This document shows positions 9,899 to 19,300 of a stretch of 64,000 nt of DNA, piece by piece. A program made the position numbers and the translations under genes. The stretch covers positions 468 to 64,467 of the forward strand of contig DAMU01000036.1 of assembly GCA_002499705.1 (NCBI GenBank), read 5' to 3'. Each line of letters begins with the position of its first letter. Positions within the stretch are counted from its first letter, which is position 1. A model generated the notes under the pieces. It was given only the letters and a program-made list of their open reading frames with translations. It did no database searches and was not told where the DNA came from. Origin of the DNA: Euryarchaeota archaeon UBA91 (GTDB taxonomy: Archaea > Thermoplasmatota > Poseidoniia > Poseidoniales > Poseidoniaceae).

Positions 9899-9972
9899 GG
9901 GCCCGTAGCTTAGTTGGTTAGAGCACCCGGCTCATAACCGGGGGGTCAAGGGTTCAAGTCCCTTCGGGCCCA
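9899..9972 (+). tRNA. tRNA with CAT anticodon (elongator Met or Ile2)
   Basis: A complete 74-nt cloverleaf can be drawn. The acceptor stem pairs GGGCCCG (9899-9905) with CGGGCCC (9965-9971), discriminator A at 9972. The D stem uses 9908-9911 with 9921-9924. The anticodon stem is CCCGG/CCGGG with loop CTCATAA and anticodon CAT at 9933-9935. The T arm is AAGGG TTCAAGT CCCTT (9948-9964). No intron and no encoded CCA. The anticodon stem lacks the three stacked G:C pairs of initiator tRNA. The GGGCCCG acceptor resembles archaeal tRNA-Ile2, in which the anticodon C is changed to agmatidine to read AUA, more than elongator Met, so identity is open. Confidence 0.95.
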
Positions 9973-9998
9973 CTTTTGACGAGGGGCCCACGTAGGCG

Positions 9999-10004
9999 TT
10001 TTTT
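9999..10004 (+). terminator. T-run downstream of the tRNA
   Basis: Six consecutive T residues lie 26 bp after the tRNA end. Archaeal RNA polymerase stops at such oligo-T tracts without needing a hairpin, so this is a plausible end of the tRNA transcript. Confidence 0.4.
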
Positions 10005-10070
10005 AGAACCACTATTGCGCAACGGTTATGAGGGTCTCATTACTGGGGTAGACTACTAGGTGGAACCTAT

Positions 10071-11000
10071 ATGATGAAGCGCGCTCTGTTCTTACTTACT
10101 CTTTACGTCTGCTCGGTCATGTTGGTTGCTGTTCCAGCATCTGCTCAGGCTCCTACTGCAGCTATCTCTCTCTCGTGTGCTCCAATTTCGATTAACATTG
10201 AAGTTAAGCCTGGTTCGACATACAACGGTTTTACCACCTGCACAGCAAATAACCCTACAGCATACCAAGAAAAAATCAGCATTTTGGTTACCAGTGATGG
10301 ATTAGCAACTGCTGCTCCTGGTGACATGTATATTGGTGGGAATCAAGAAGTAGACTTCCAGATCTCCGTTCGAGCAACGCCTTACATGGTCATGCAAAGT
10401 CGAACCCTTTCGGTTTCTGCAACAGTTCAAGAAATCAATTCGCTTCCTCCGGTGAATACCGCTTCTTCACAGAACAACATGATTGTGAACATCATGCAAT
10501 ACTCATTGGTTCAGGTTGAAGCTGTCGAACCATTCGTTCAATTGATGCCAAAGAAGGACAAGAACTTCGAGTTCAAAGTCTACAACCTTGGAAATCAGAT
10601 TGACTTCATGAAAGTCGGTATTACCGAAACCAGTCGCGAAAACCTCGAAGAGGCTGGTTTCACAATCAACCTACCTGCTGTCAAGGTGCAAATCGATGCA
10701 ATCCCAACTGCAACCAAGGTCCGTGTTATGGCCCGAACGCCTAAGACTCAAGGATGGAGCGATGCTTACCACGTTCTCGACTTCTTCGCAGAATCCGAGT
10801 TCGCATGTAACAACGGTGGATGTATTCGAGAATCTCAGATGATTACAGTTTATGTTCGTGGTGTTTACCTGCCTGGTTTCGAAGTTGTTCCTGCCATCTC
10901 AATGATTGCACTTGCAGCAGCAGCCGCAGGTCGTCGATTCTCAGAAGATCGAGAAGAAGAAGAAGACGTTGTCTGGTATGATTCAGCTCCCGGGCTGTAA
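10071..11000 (+). CDS. Exported protein with PGF-CTERM-like C-terminal end
   Basis: 309 residues. Residues 1-25 form a signal peptide with a likely cut after 'VPASA' before Q26. The middle has no recognised domain but reads as beta-rich, with a segment 'FEFKVYNLGNQIDFMKVGI' like the CARDB/NEW3 folds found in surface proteins. Near the end, P268-G-F-E is followed by a hydrophobic helix and RR at 288-289. That is the layout of the PGF-CTERM signal recognised by archaeosortase in haloarchaea and relatives. Unusually, a 20-residue acidic tail follows the RR. AGGTGG at 10058-10063 is a Shine-Dalgarno site 7 nt from the ATG; a second ATG follows at once at 10074. It may otherwise be an ordinary C-terminal anchor. 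Confidence 0.75.
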   Translation: MMKRALFLLTLYVCSVMLVAVPASAQAPTAAISLSCAPISINIEVKPGSTYNGFTTCTANNPTAYQEKISILVTSDGLATAAPGDMYIGGNQEVDFQISVRATPYMVMQSRTLSVSATVQEINSLPPVNTASSQNNMIVNIMQYSLVQVEAVEPFVQLMPKKDKNFEFKVYNLGNQIDFMKVGITETSRENLEEAGFTINLPAVKVQIDAIPTATKVRVMARTPKTQGWSDAYHVLDFFAESEFACNNGGCIRESQMITVYVRGVYLPGFEVVPAISMIALAAAAAGRRFSEDREEEEDVVWYDSAPGL

Positions 11001-11100
11001 CGGCACTTGTAACTGCCCTCGCGAACAGTGCTTTCGTTGACTCATTCAAGGGTCGCCTTGATAATCCCCTTCGCTAAACGGTGTATTAGCAGGGATTACT

Positions 11101-12351
11101 ATGGGTGGATTACTTGACAAGGCCAACGCGACCAAAACAGAGACTGTTGATGAAGTAGAAGTGACTGTAAAGGTCAAGACAAAGCCCGCATCTGCGGATG
11201 TTAAGTCCAGTTCAAAGCCTTCCTCCTCCAGTTCTTCAGCACCAAAGCAAAACCCAGAATTGGCGATGAAACTCAACATTGCTGGTTGGGTTGCAATTGT
11301 CGTTGGAGGAATCCTCGCCTTACAAGGCGGTGGAATGGGCATACTTGTCGTCATGGGCGTGTTGCTCGTAGGTATCGGTCTGATTGTTCAATCTGAGCGA
11401 CTTGCCGAGGGTGACATGAATGTGGTCAAACTCGGGCTCTCCATTTTTGTGGCAGTCATTGTTGCTGCAGGACCCTATGCAGCATTGGTTCTGGTCCCTG
11501 CAGATTCATCGATGGCTCTGACTGAAATCGCTATCAATGAAGATGCTGATGAGATTACATTCTACGTCCGAGGTTCATTTGATTCTGCAACGGCAACAAT
11601 TAGCCTGGATGGCGAAACTGTTTGGTCTGACACCTTGACGCTCTCAAATGACCGGGCGAAATTCAAGGCACCTCTCAGCGCCTTCTTTGACGGTAATTCT
11701 CAAGATTATCGGTTGGCATCGATGAACTCTTATCTCATTGAAGTCGCCTCAAATGATGACCAAACTGCATCTTCAGAGATCACTCCATCGTTGATGAACC
11801 GTGAAATATTGAATTCAGGTGCTCGAATTTCCGAGGTATTGAAGACTGAGACCTCTGGAACAACGACCACAACGTCGGTAGATGGACTGATTGTTGAATC
11901 GATTATGGGTATGTTTGCTCCTGGTGAAGGTCCCCAGGATAACGGAGAACACTCCATGACCAATCTCGGTCTAACTCCAGTATCGTCCGACTACACAATG
12001 CAGTTGAGAATCAAGAAGAGTGGTTCAACTGAATACAGTTCCCCAATCATCACTGTCGACGGTCTTGACGCAACATGGACCAGTGCAGTAAGTGGTTCCA
12101 AGAGTGGTAAGACGAATGGATGGTTAGGACTTCCAGGGACTGCCACAGACTCACTGAATACCGAATACATTCAGAAAGACTCGTTTTATGACGGTGCAGG
12201 ATGTTACACTTTTGAAATTGTCATCACCAATGACTTCTATGCTGGAATGACGGACTCCGGTTCTTCTGCTACGGGGATTATGGTGAGCAGCAATTCATGG
12301 GAACTTGACTTCAATGCAAACAGTGACCAAAGAACAATGGAAGTCTGCTGA
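11101..12351 (+). CDS. Membrane protein of unknown function with extracellular beta-rich domain
   Basis: 416 residues. The first 55 are polar, with a lysine/serine run ('SSSKPSSSSSSAPKQ'). About three membrane helices lie at residues 57-145 ('IAGWVAIVVGGILAL', 'ILVVMGVLLVGIGLIV', 'LGLSIFVAVIVAAGPYAALVLV'). The remaining 270 residues, beginning 'DSSMALTEIAINEDADEITFYVRG', are predicted outside and look beta-rich, with two cysteines close to the end (GAGCY and MEVC) that could form a disulphide. No family is recognised. It sits 100 bp after the PGF-CTERM-like gene, on the same strand, and converges on the gene at 12418. Confidence 0.7.
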   Translation: MGGLLDKANATKTETVDEVEVTVKVKTKPASADVKSSSKPSSSSSSAPKQNPELAMKLNIAGWVAIVVGGILALQGGGMGILVVMGVLLVGIGLIVQSERLAEGDMNVVKLGLSIFVAVIVAAGPYAALVLVPADSSMALTEIAINEDADEITFYVRGSFDSATATISLDGETVWSDTLTLSNDRAKFKAPLSAFFDGNSQDYRLASMNSYLIEVASNDDQTASSEITPSLMNREILNSGARISEVLKTETSGTTTTTSVDGLIVESIMGMFAPGEGPQDNGEHSMTNLGLTPVSSDYTMQLRIKKSGSTEYSSPIITVDGLDATWTSAVSGSKSGKTNGWLGLPGTATDSLNTEYIQKDSFYDGAGCYTFEIVITNDFYAGMTDSGSSATGIMVSSNSWELDFNANSDQRTMEVC

Positions 12352-12367
12352 ACCTCGGAGTTGACAT

Positions 12368-12385
12368 TTCGCAATCTGTTGCGAA
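12368..12385. terminator. Hairpin between convergent genes
   Basis: A perfect 7-bp inverted repeat, TTCGCAA and TTGCGAA, encloses the 4-nt loop TCTG. It lies in the 66-bp gap between two genes that point at each other, so it could end transcription from either side. There is no long T-run next to it, so this call is tentative. Confidence 0.4.
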
Positions 12386-12417
12386 CTCTTGCTTAGTGTT
12401 CCCTTCGAGAGGAAATC

Positions 12418-14067
12418 TCATCCTTCAATTTCTTCAAAGACTTCTGGGACATCGCCATGATTTATCTTCTGTGCAGCTCTTCTTGCAAAGAGTGAAGTTC
12501 CAATCACAATGAGAACGACAAGAATCCCGTAGACGATAAGCGGTTGATCTTCGGTTTCTTCTCCAATATACCATCCGACTTCTTGGGAATTACCACCTTC
12601 TACGTTGGTGATGTCGCCAGCGATTGAACTCAGAATGTTCGGGATCAGTGTTCGACAATTGAGGACTTGAGCACCATCACTGTTAGCCCACCACGAGACA
12701 GGTAATTCCTTTTCTTCACCGGGTGTCAAAGTGGTGGTAAGCGCAGTTGTTTCGGTGAGATTGTCACCGACATAACACCAAATGTTGACGGTTGCAGCAG
12801 CATCACCTGTATTTCGAACGCTTACCATAGCACCAATCCTTTTGTTGACCTCGGCAGTGGTATCTTCAGCATCTATTGAGACAACTTCAATGTACGGTAA
12901 TGGGACATTAATTTCAGCAGTAGGTGTTTGTGGTGCTGGAACAGTCGTGGTAAAGTCTCCCCAACCGGAACTCAATGTGAGTGTAAGTTCGGCATTTTCT
13001 GAGTGATAGACTCCGTTTTGGTCGACCCATTCAACGATTCGCTGCCATTCACTACCGCCGATGTCGACTACGCCGTTTGCATCGGTTATGTCGTCACGGA
13101 CCGAACTTCCATAGCCGATTCCTGTTTGGTGGACCGTAATGTTAGCGGCATTTGTTTGAATTTGGCGTTGAGACAGTAATCGAATCCAACCATCAGTGTA
13201 GCCACCCGTACCTTGATTATTGGTGTAGATGATTTCTGCAAGGTCGTGAACAACGATATCCTCATCGGTTCGACTTCCGAGAATGGCACTTGCATTTACT
13301 GTAATACTCGAACCGTCACTCACGTGGATAGGAGCACTTCCGATTATGGAACTGGATTGAATCTCACATATGTGCGCACAGGTCAAATCAGCGCCATAGA
13401 TAGTAGCTCCATCAAGCAGTAAGGTTCCAAACACTTCGAGTTCAAACGAGGCACTGTTCCATTTCAGGCTACCATTTGTTTGATTGATTTCATTTGCCAA
13501 AAGGAGAGGTGATTCGCCACTCCCAGAATGCAGTGCTTGAATGGACACAATCTGAATTTCAAAAGCGTAATAGACATAGAAATCTGCTAACAAATCGGTT
13601 CCGTTAAGGGATACATCGATGAAAATATGGTCACTACCTACAGCGTCAATTGTTTCTTCGCCTACAGTCATGTTAAACATGGCAGAATTTGGAATTGTTT
13701 GGTCAAAGTCAACTCTTAGTTGCCCAGATTCTGCTAAATCTCCAAAGTTCAAATGAAGTTGAGTGTTGTTCATTATTGCAATTCCTGAATCTAACTCTTC
13801 GCCGATAAGAGAACCTGATAGGGTGAGTGTGGAGTTTTCCTGCACGGTAATAGAATTGCCTGTAGCAATTGTCACGTCACCGTTTATGGTTAACTCAGCG
13901 CCATTCTCAATGACGATATTTCCATTCATTGCGTGTGTCCCATTCCAAGTCTCGTCAGCACTGATGAGAACAGTCGAACCCTCGGTGGGCGGTGAAGCAT
14001 GAACACCTGCAATTGCGCTCAAGGATGTAAAAAGGAGGAGAAGTGTGAAGCAGACAGCGGTTCGCAT
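12418..14067 (-). CDS. Surface protein with N-terminal beta-helix-like region and C-terminal membrane anchor
   Basis: 549 residues from the ATG at 14067. That start is preferred over 14130 because it opens directly on a signal peptide (MRTAVCFTLLLLF...VHAS) and has a TATAAT box 24 bp upstream. The mature N-terminus, 'ADETWNGTHAMNGNIV', runs into short repeating strands ('GAELTINGDVTI', 'ENSTLTLSG') like a right-handed beta-helix, and resembles the opening of the protein at 27441-31820. A CARDB-like domain follows ('IGAMVSVRNTGDAAATV'). The end has one membrane helix ('LIVYGILVVLIVIGTSLFA') and a 20-residue cytoplasmic tail. Likely an S-layer-associated or adhesive protein; no catalytic motif is seen. 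Confidence 0.7.
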   Translation of the reverse strand: MRTAVCFTLLLLFTSLSAIAGVHASPPTEGSTVLISADETWNGTHAMNGNIVIENGAELTINGDVTIATGNSITVQENSTLTLSGSLIGEELDSGIAIMNNTQLHLNFGDLAESGQLRVDFDQTIPNSAMFNMTVGEETIDAVGSDHIFIDVSLNGTDLLADFYVYYAFEIQIVSIQALHSGSGESPLLLANEINQTNGSLKWNSASFELEVFGTLLLDGATIYGADLTCAHICEIQSSSIIGSAPIHVSDGSSITVNASAILGSRTDEDIVVHDLAEIIYTNNQGTGGYTDGWIRLLSQRQIQTNAANITVHQTGIGYGSSVRDDITDANGVVDIGGSEWQRIVEWVDQNGVYHSENAELTLTLSSGWGDFTTTVPAPQTPTAEINVPLPYIEVVSIDAEDTTAEVNKRIGAMVSVRNTGDAAATVNIWCYVGDNLTETTALTTTLTPGEEKELPVSWWANSDGAQVLNCRTLIPNILSSIAGDITNVEGGNSQEVGWYIGEETEDQPLIVYGILVVLIVIGTSLFARRAAQKINHGDVPEVFEEIEG

Positions 14068-14088
14068 GTGTGTGCGTAGTAATCCCAC

Positions 14089-14094
14089 ATTATA
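14089..14094 (-). promoter_or_regulatory. TATA box for the 12418-14067 gene
   Basis: On the minus strand this reads TATAAT, centred 24-25 bp before the ATG at 14067, exactly where an archaeal TATA box sits for a leaderless gene. It lies in the gap after the carS stop at 14109, so the surface-protein gene has its own promoter rather than being read only from carS. Confidence 0.65.
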
Positions 14095-14108
14095 GGCTTC
14101 TCTCCGTT

Positions 14109-14762
14109 TCAGTAGGGGACGTCTTTCCAACCAATCTTGTAACCAAACACATTGAATGAACGGTGTAATACAGGAGTAAAGAGGACCAATGCCAGCATTG
14201 GCAATCTCAATTCAGGATCTGCGAGAATCGATGTTCCGAGGAAAAGTTGACCTGCTAAAAATACCATTATGGCGAAAGGTAGGGTGTCCAATAGTGGCGC
14301 TTTTGAAGAGATATCCCCTTCTCGCCTGAGTCCTCTTCGTCGCTTGACAAAAGAGCCACTGCTGTCACCTACAAGGCAAAAGAATCCAAGGAAACTTCCG
14401 AGGATGAACGCGGTGAGCATTTCACCTCCTACAGAGAACCAAGCACCTTCTGCTCCTTGCAGCGGGTGAGTGAAGATTCCATTTTCCCCTACAGCGACAT
14501 CCGCACCCGGTATGTCTCCAAGAGAAGCTACGATTAACATGCTGAGTAATCCTGAGGTCAGTGAACCTCCGATAAGTCCATTCCATGTTTTTCCATCACC
14601 AAGGATGCGTTTTCCGTCGCTGAGCGTCCTGCCGCCATCGATTGGCCACGGCCCATATCCCGTTTTTGGCAACCACTTACCCCACATCATGGCAAATGTA
14701 TTTGCTAAAAATCCTGGTAAGTAGAGCCAAAGTGTGAGCAAACAGAGTCCGAGAAAATTCAT
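14109..14762 (-). CDS. carS: CDP-archaeol synthase
   Basis: 217 residues from the ATG at 14762, which has a GGTGAT Shine-Dalgarno site 5 nt upstream; a TTG four codons earlier is a less likely start. CarS joins CTP to 2,3-di-O-geranylgeranylglycerol phosphate, making the CDP-activated lipid used for archaeal polar head groups, at the cytoplasmic face of the membrane. The family signatures are clear: 'YLPGFLANTFA' in the first helix, 'PIDGGRTLSDGKRILGDGKT' with its aspartates in the main cytoplasmic loop, and 'GDSSGSFVKRRRG' with 'APLLDTLPF' further on. About five membrane helices are visible. It is a strong marker of archaeal origin. Confidence 0.92.
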   Translation of the reverse strand: MNFLGLCLLTLWLYLPGFLANTFAMMWGKWLPKTGYGPWPIDGGRTLSDGKRILGDGKTWNGLIGGSLTSGLLSMLIVASLGDIPGADVAVGENGIFTHPLQGAEGAWFSVGGEMLTAFILGSFLGFFCLVGDSSGSFVKRRRGLRREGDISSKAPLLDTLPFAIMVFLAGQLFLGTSILADPELRLPMLALVLFTPVLHRSFNVFGYKIGWKDVPY

Positions 14763-14903
14763 TTCAATCACCAAAGGCTAGCACCTTTGCTTGATGTCGA
14801 GAGGGACGGTCTTTGAAACATCCCCTTTGAAACGATGTAAGAGTGCAAACTGTCTGAATGCAGACGCGATGGGATTATGTGATGGCGTCATCCCAAGCAA
14901 ACT

Positions 14904-16178
14904 ATGGCAGGGAAGGTGGTACTCGTCGTCGGCGGAGGAGGGCGTGAACACGCACTTTGCATGGAGTTAGAACGTTCTCCACATGTTGCTGAATTGCACT
15001 GTTCTCCGGGCAATGCTGGAACATCACGTCTAGCGACGAATCATTCCATCTCTGCTACAGATATTGACGGGCTGCTGCATCTTGCCAAAACTCTTGATGC
15101 AGATTTGGTTGTTGCTGGACCTGAAGCCCCCTTGTGCGCATCACTTGCAGACCGATTGGAACAGGTTGGAATCCCATGCTTTGGGCCCGTAGCAAAACTT
15201 GCAAATCTTGAGGGTTCGAAGTTACACGCAAAACAAGTCATGCGTGCTGCAAATGTACCTACTGCTGCATTCCATGTTCTTTCAAACACCAGCGATATTG
15301 ATGCTGCACTGGATGACTTTTCAGGTAATCCTTGGGTCGTCAAGCGAGATGTTTTGGCAGGTGGTAAGGGGGTTGTCGTTACTCAAAACAGAGAAGAGGC
15401 TCTCGAATTTATTCTAAGTTCCATCGAAAGTGATGGACAGGTTTTGCTTGAAGATTTCTTACCTGGAGAAGAAGCCAGTATGCTGGTCATCATGGATGGT
15501 TCCGGCTATGTTTGCCTCCCTGCAAGTCAAGATCACAAGCGTGCTTATGATGGCGATGAAGGGCCAAATACTGGTGGAATGGGCGCTTATTGTCCCGCTC
15601 CAGTGGTTACAGATGCAATTCGACAAACAACGATTGAGACGATCATTGAACCGATGCATCGGTATTTACTCGCAGGTGGAACTCCGTATCGCGGAGTCCT
15701 CTATGTAGGCCTAATGATCCCCGAATCTGGAGAGCCGAACGTTGTTGAATTTAACGTTCGTTTTGGTGATCCAGAGTGCCAAATTACCTTGCCTTTGTTG
15801 AAAACCGATGTCTTTGAAGTGCTTGAGGCTGCGGCCTTGGATCGCTTGTCGCAATTGAATGTAGAATTTCATAACCTCTATGCGACAACCGTTGTTTTGG
15901 CAGCAGAGGGTTATCCAAAATCTCCAGTAAAAGGTCGTTTGATTCATGGGGCTGAGCATAAGATTCTGCAATCTGGCGGTGCTACTGCTTGGGTCAACCA
16001 TGCAGGCACCAGTTTCGATGACCGCGGCCAACTGATTTCGACCGGTGGAAGAGTTCTCTCGTGCAGTGCATCTGCACCAACCCTCGAGGCTTCGGTGAAG
16101 TTAGCATATGAACTGATTGAATCGATTGAATTAGAAGGCTCGCATTACCGAAGTGACATCGCATTTCGTGCACTTTAG
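14904..16178 (+). CDS. purD: Phosphoribosylamine-glycine ligase (GARS)
   Basis: 424 residues, the normal length for PurD. It joins phosphoribosylamine and glycine using ATP in purine synthesis. The N-terminal domain opens 'KVVLVVGGGGREHAL' and has 'SPGNAG' and 'VAGPEAPL'. The ATP-grasp domain follows with 'VVKRDVLAGGKGVVV', 'LEDFLPGEEASMLVIMDG', 'GPNTGGMGAYCPAPV' and the metal-binding 'VVEFNVRFGDPECQ'. The C-terminal GARS_C domain follows. All these are standard. The gene has no purine-pathway neighbours here. A weak TATA-like GATTATG lies near 14873. Confidence 0.95.
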   Translation: MAGKVVLVVGGGGREHALCMELERSPHVAELHCSPGNAGTSRLATNHSISATDIDGLLHLAKTLDADLVVAGPEAPLCASLADRLEQVGIPCFGPVAKLANLEGSKLHAKQVMRAANVPTAAFHVLSNTSDIDAALDDFSGNPWVVKRDVLAGGKGVVVTQNREEALEFILSSIESDGQVLLEDFLPGEEASMLVIMDGSGYVCLPASQDHKRAYDGDEGPNTGGMGAYCPAPVVTDAIRQTTIETIIEPMHRYLLAGGTPYRGVLYVGLMIPESGEPNVVEFNVRFGDPECQITLPLLKTDVFEVLEAAALDRLSQLNVEFHNLYATTVVLAAEGYPKSPVKGRLIHGAEHKILQSGGATAWVNHAGTSFDDRGQLISTGGRVLSCSASAPTLEASVKLAYELIESIELEGSHYRSDIAFRAL

Positions 16179-16265
16179 GCAGCCGTTTTGACCCCGCAAA
16201 ATAGCCCAAAAAGAGGGGTTGGAAAACGGGTGTGAAATGTGACACAGCGTTGCTTTCATATGTCG

Positions 16266-16288
16266 TTATATCAGCGGAGTCATTAAAA
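16266..16288 (+). promoter_or_regulatory. Candidate promoter region of the AglB fusion gene
   Basis: Two A/T-rich boxes, TTATAT (16266-16271) and ATTAAAA (16282-16288), stand in the 178-bp gap after purD. Either could be a TATA box giving a leader of about 50-65 nt before the ATG at 16357. GAGGG just before that ATG would then serve as ribosome-binding site. Confidence 0.35.
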
Positions 16289-16356
16289 GAGGCTCTCAAG
16301 TGGCGAAGACGCTTCAGCCTTGCTGCTGTCGCGTAAACACCTTTGAGGGAAAAAAA

Positions 16357-19300
16357 ATGGAACAAAAAACTGGCACACAAAGCACTGCGCCGGCAGCACC
16401 GTTGGGATGGCTTATTGCCCCCCTAGCAGTCCTGCTCGCTATCGCAGCCATCAAGCTCGTCGGAGTAGACTTCGAGCTCAACGTAGACAACATGACGCCG
16501 ATGATATTCGTCATCGTCGCAAGTATCTTTGGACTTCTTCCATCGATGCTAAACCAATCCGAATCTGCATCATTCTCAAAGGCCACTCTCTCCCTCTCAA
16601 CATTGGCCGTTGCTCTTGTTGGTGCAGAAATTATCTATCTCCAAGGCTACGGTGCATTCACAGGTCTTCTGTTCGCTCTGGTTACCTTCGGCGTTCATTT
16701 CATGGCCAGTCGTGGACGATATGAACTCGCTTCGATTTTCATCTTCACCGCCGTTGGAATCAATGTAGGAATCATCATGGCAGGAGATGCTCTTGCGACT
16801 CTTCCCGAGATTTACAACATGGCAGGAGTTGACGAACAACCGAGTTATGTCTCGACTTTTAATCTGAAGAATCAAGCTGTGGGCTATCAGTTCTTTTCGT
16901 ATCTGACTTTATTTATTTTGCTTGGCGCTCTTGTTGCCACCTTTGCTCGTGGTCAATTGACGCCTGTTAGCGAACAAGGCTGGTTCAGTTTCATGAACGC
17001 TGACACTTCATCATTCATCAACAAAAAGAACCTACCATTGCAAGTTGCTCTCGCAGTTTGGGCACTCGCTCACATCGCAAGCCTCTGGCATTACGACAGT
17101 GTTACTGTTGCTGATCAATTGGGAATCAACACCGTTGAAGGCTATCATGGCTACTTCAGTTACTGGTCAGCGTTCTTCACCGGCATGGTTGCGCTTATCG
17201 TAGCAGGCATGTTTGCTGAACGCTGGCATACCCGTGCAATGACGCTTTCATCCATGTGGTTGTTGTATCAAGTCTCGACTTGGTATGATGCAGGAATGTT
17301 CGAAGTGGCAATGTTGGAAAACAACTGGGGAAGCCTCATCTGGCTTGGTGCAACGTTCTTTATTGGCGTTGGCATTTACTCGATTTCGACTCATGAATCG
17401 TGGGGCGGTTGGGTAAACCGTGAAGACCATGAATACTCTGGTGCTCGATTGTTCTGGAATCAAAACTGGGCCAGTGTTATGATTGGCTTGGCATTCTTCT
17501 TTGGATTGGTGATACGAACACAATGGTATCTCGTTCCTTCAATGAATGCTTATGGCACTGGAAACTGGGACATGACCGGCGGTTCTGACCCGTGGTACAT
17601 GAAGCGTGTTGTCGACTATATCCTTGCGAACAATGCACACATGATATTTGATGCAGACCGGTTCTACCCAGTCGGTGGAATCAATCCTCGACCTCCAATC
17701 TTCACATGGTCAATCGCAGTCTTGGCTATGATTCTTGAACCGTTCTTCGACAACGGTGATGCAGTTTGGTGGGCGATTTTGTCTCTACCTGCAATTTACG
17801 GAGCACTCACCATCTTCCCTGTTGCTGCTATTGCACGAGAACATATCAACGACAAAGCAGCAGTTATTGCTGCTTGGCTGATTGCTTTCATGCCTGCTCA
17901 CGTGAGCCACACAACATGGGCTCTTGCTGACCACGACGCATTCATCATGCTTTTCCTCACACTCGGATTCATGTTCTGGTTGCGAGCGGTCAAGTACGCA
18001 GGAACCGAGCGATTGCTACGTTCTTCATCAGCGACCCCTGCTGCGTTTATTGCGGCTATTTCTGCTGTTCTGACTCAACGAAAGGCTGCCTTTGCATCTG
18101 CTGTTTTAGCAGGTGTAAGTTTTGGTGTTGTCTCTCTTGGTTGGAAAGGTTTCGTAGTTGGCCCATCGATTTTATTCTTGGCTTACGCAGCTCAAGTTTC
18201 GATCAACATGTTCCGCCGTCGTGATTCAACAACACTCAATGTATTGTTCTTGACGATGCTTTCCGTCAATTTCTTGATGGCATTGCCGTTCTACGGCCAC
18301 CCACAAATCAATCTGGTTCTTGACGGCACCGGCCTTCAACCGTTCTTGTTCATCTTTGTGTTCACATTGGCTATCAGCTTTGTAACGACCGGATTCCGAG
18401 ACAAACCTTGGTTGCTTATTTTAGGTGTTCTCGCAACTTCTGGTGCTGTATTCTTCCTCGCATTGTGGCTTCTCAAGCAAGCAAATATTTCCAATGCTTG
18501 GGATGTCTTGTTCACAGGCAGTGGTTACTTTACCAAGACCAAGATTTTCGGAACAGTTGCAGAAGCAAACGCACCGAACAGAGGGCAACTCTTTGCGCAG
18601 TTCGGACCAATTACGTTTGTTCTCTCCCTGATTATGGGAGTTCTCTGCATCTGGTCTGCTCTTCGTGAACGTAAGCAAACCAATCTTGTATTCGGAATTT
18701 GGATTCTGGCAGCTTCCTTCATGGCTTGGACTGCGGCCCGATTCATGTTCAATGCTACACCAGCCATCGCCGTTCTCGGTGCATGGGGAATTGTATCCCT
18801 TTGGAAGTGGGCTAATTGGGGTGGACTTGTCAAGACATGGAAGAAACTCGGCATTCGTTCTCCTGAAGACCGAATCCGTGGAGCTCGTGTAGCTGTTTGG
18901 CGCACGCCGTCATTCTCAGCCATCATGCTTGTCATGATTATGCTGTTTGGTCAACAATTCACATACGGCCTTGATGCTGCTATCCCTGGCAGTAACAATG
19001 CAGAAGATGATATTGACGAAACCATTTACAACATCATTCCTGACGCTTTCCGTTGGGAAATTGGTGGCTTCTCACTGCTCGATGACAGTAATTACGACGG
19101 AAACTGGTATCTCGGTTCATTCGGGTCTGGTTTCAATGATAACGGTTGGAATACTGCGTATCAGTGGCTTGCATCTCAAGATACCGATATGAGTTATTCT
19201 CAACGTCCGGCATTCGTGTCATGGTGGGACTACGGTTTCCAAGCGCTCGATACCGGTGAACACCCATCTGTTTCCGATAACTTCCAGTCCGGAATCCCTG

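Noticed and set aside
9966..9991. Direct repeat GGGCCCAC at the tRNA 3' end and again 18 bp downstream, as in an integration site
   Set aside because: Only 8 bp, self-complementary core, and no integrase or mobile gene nearby.
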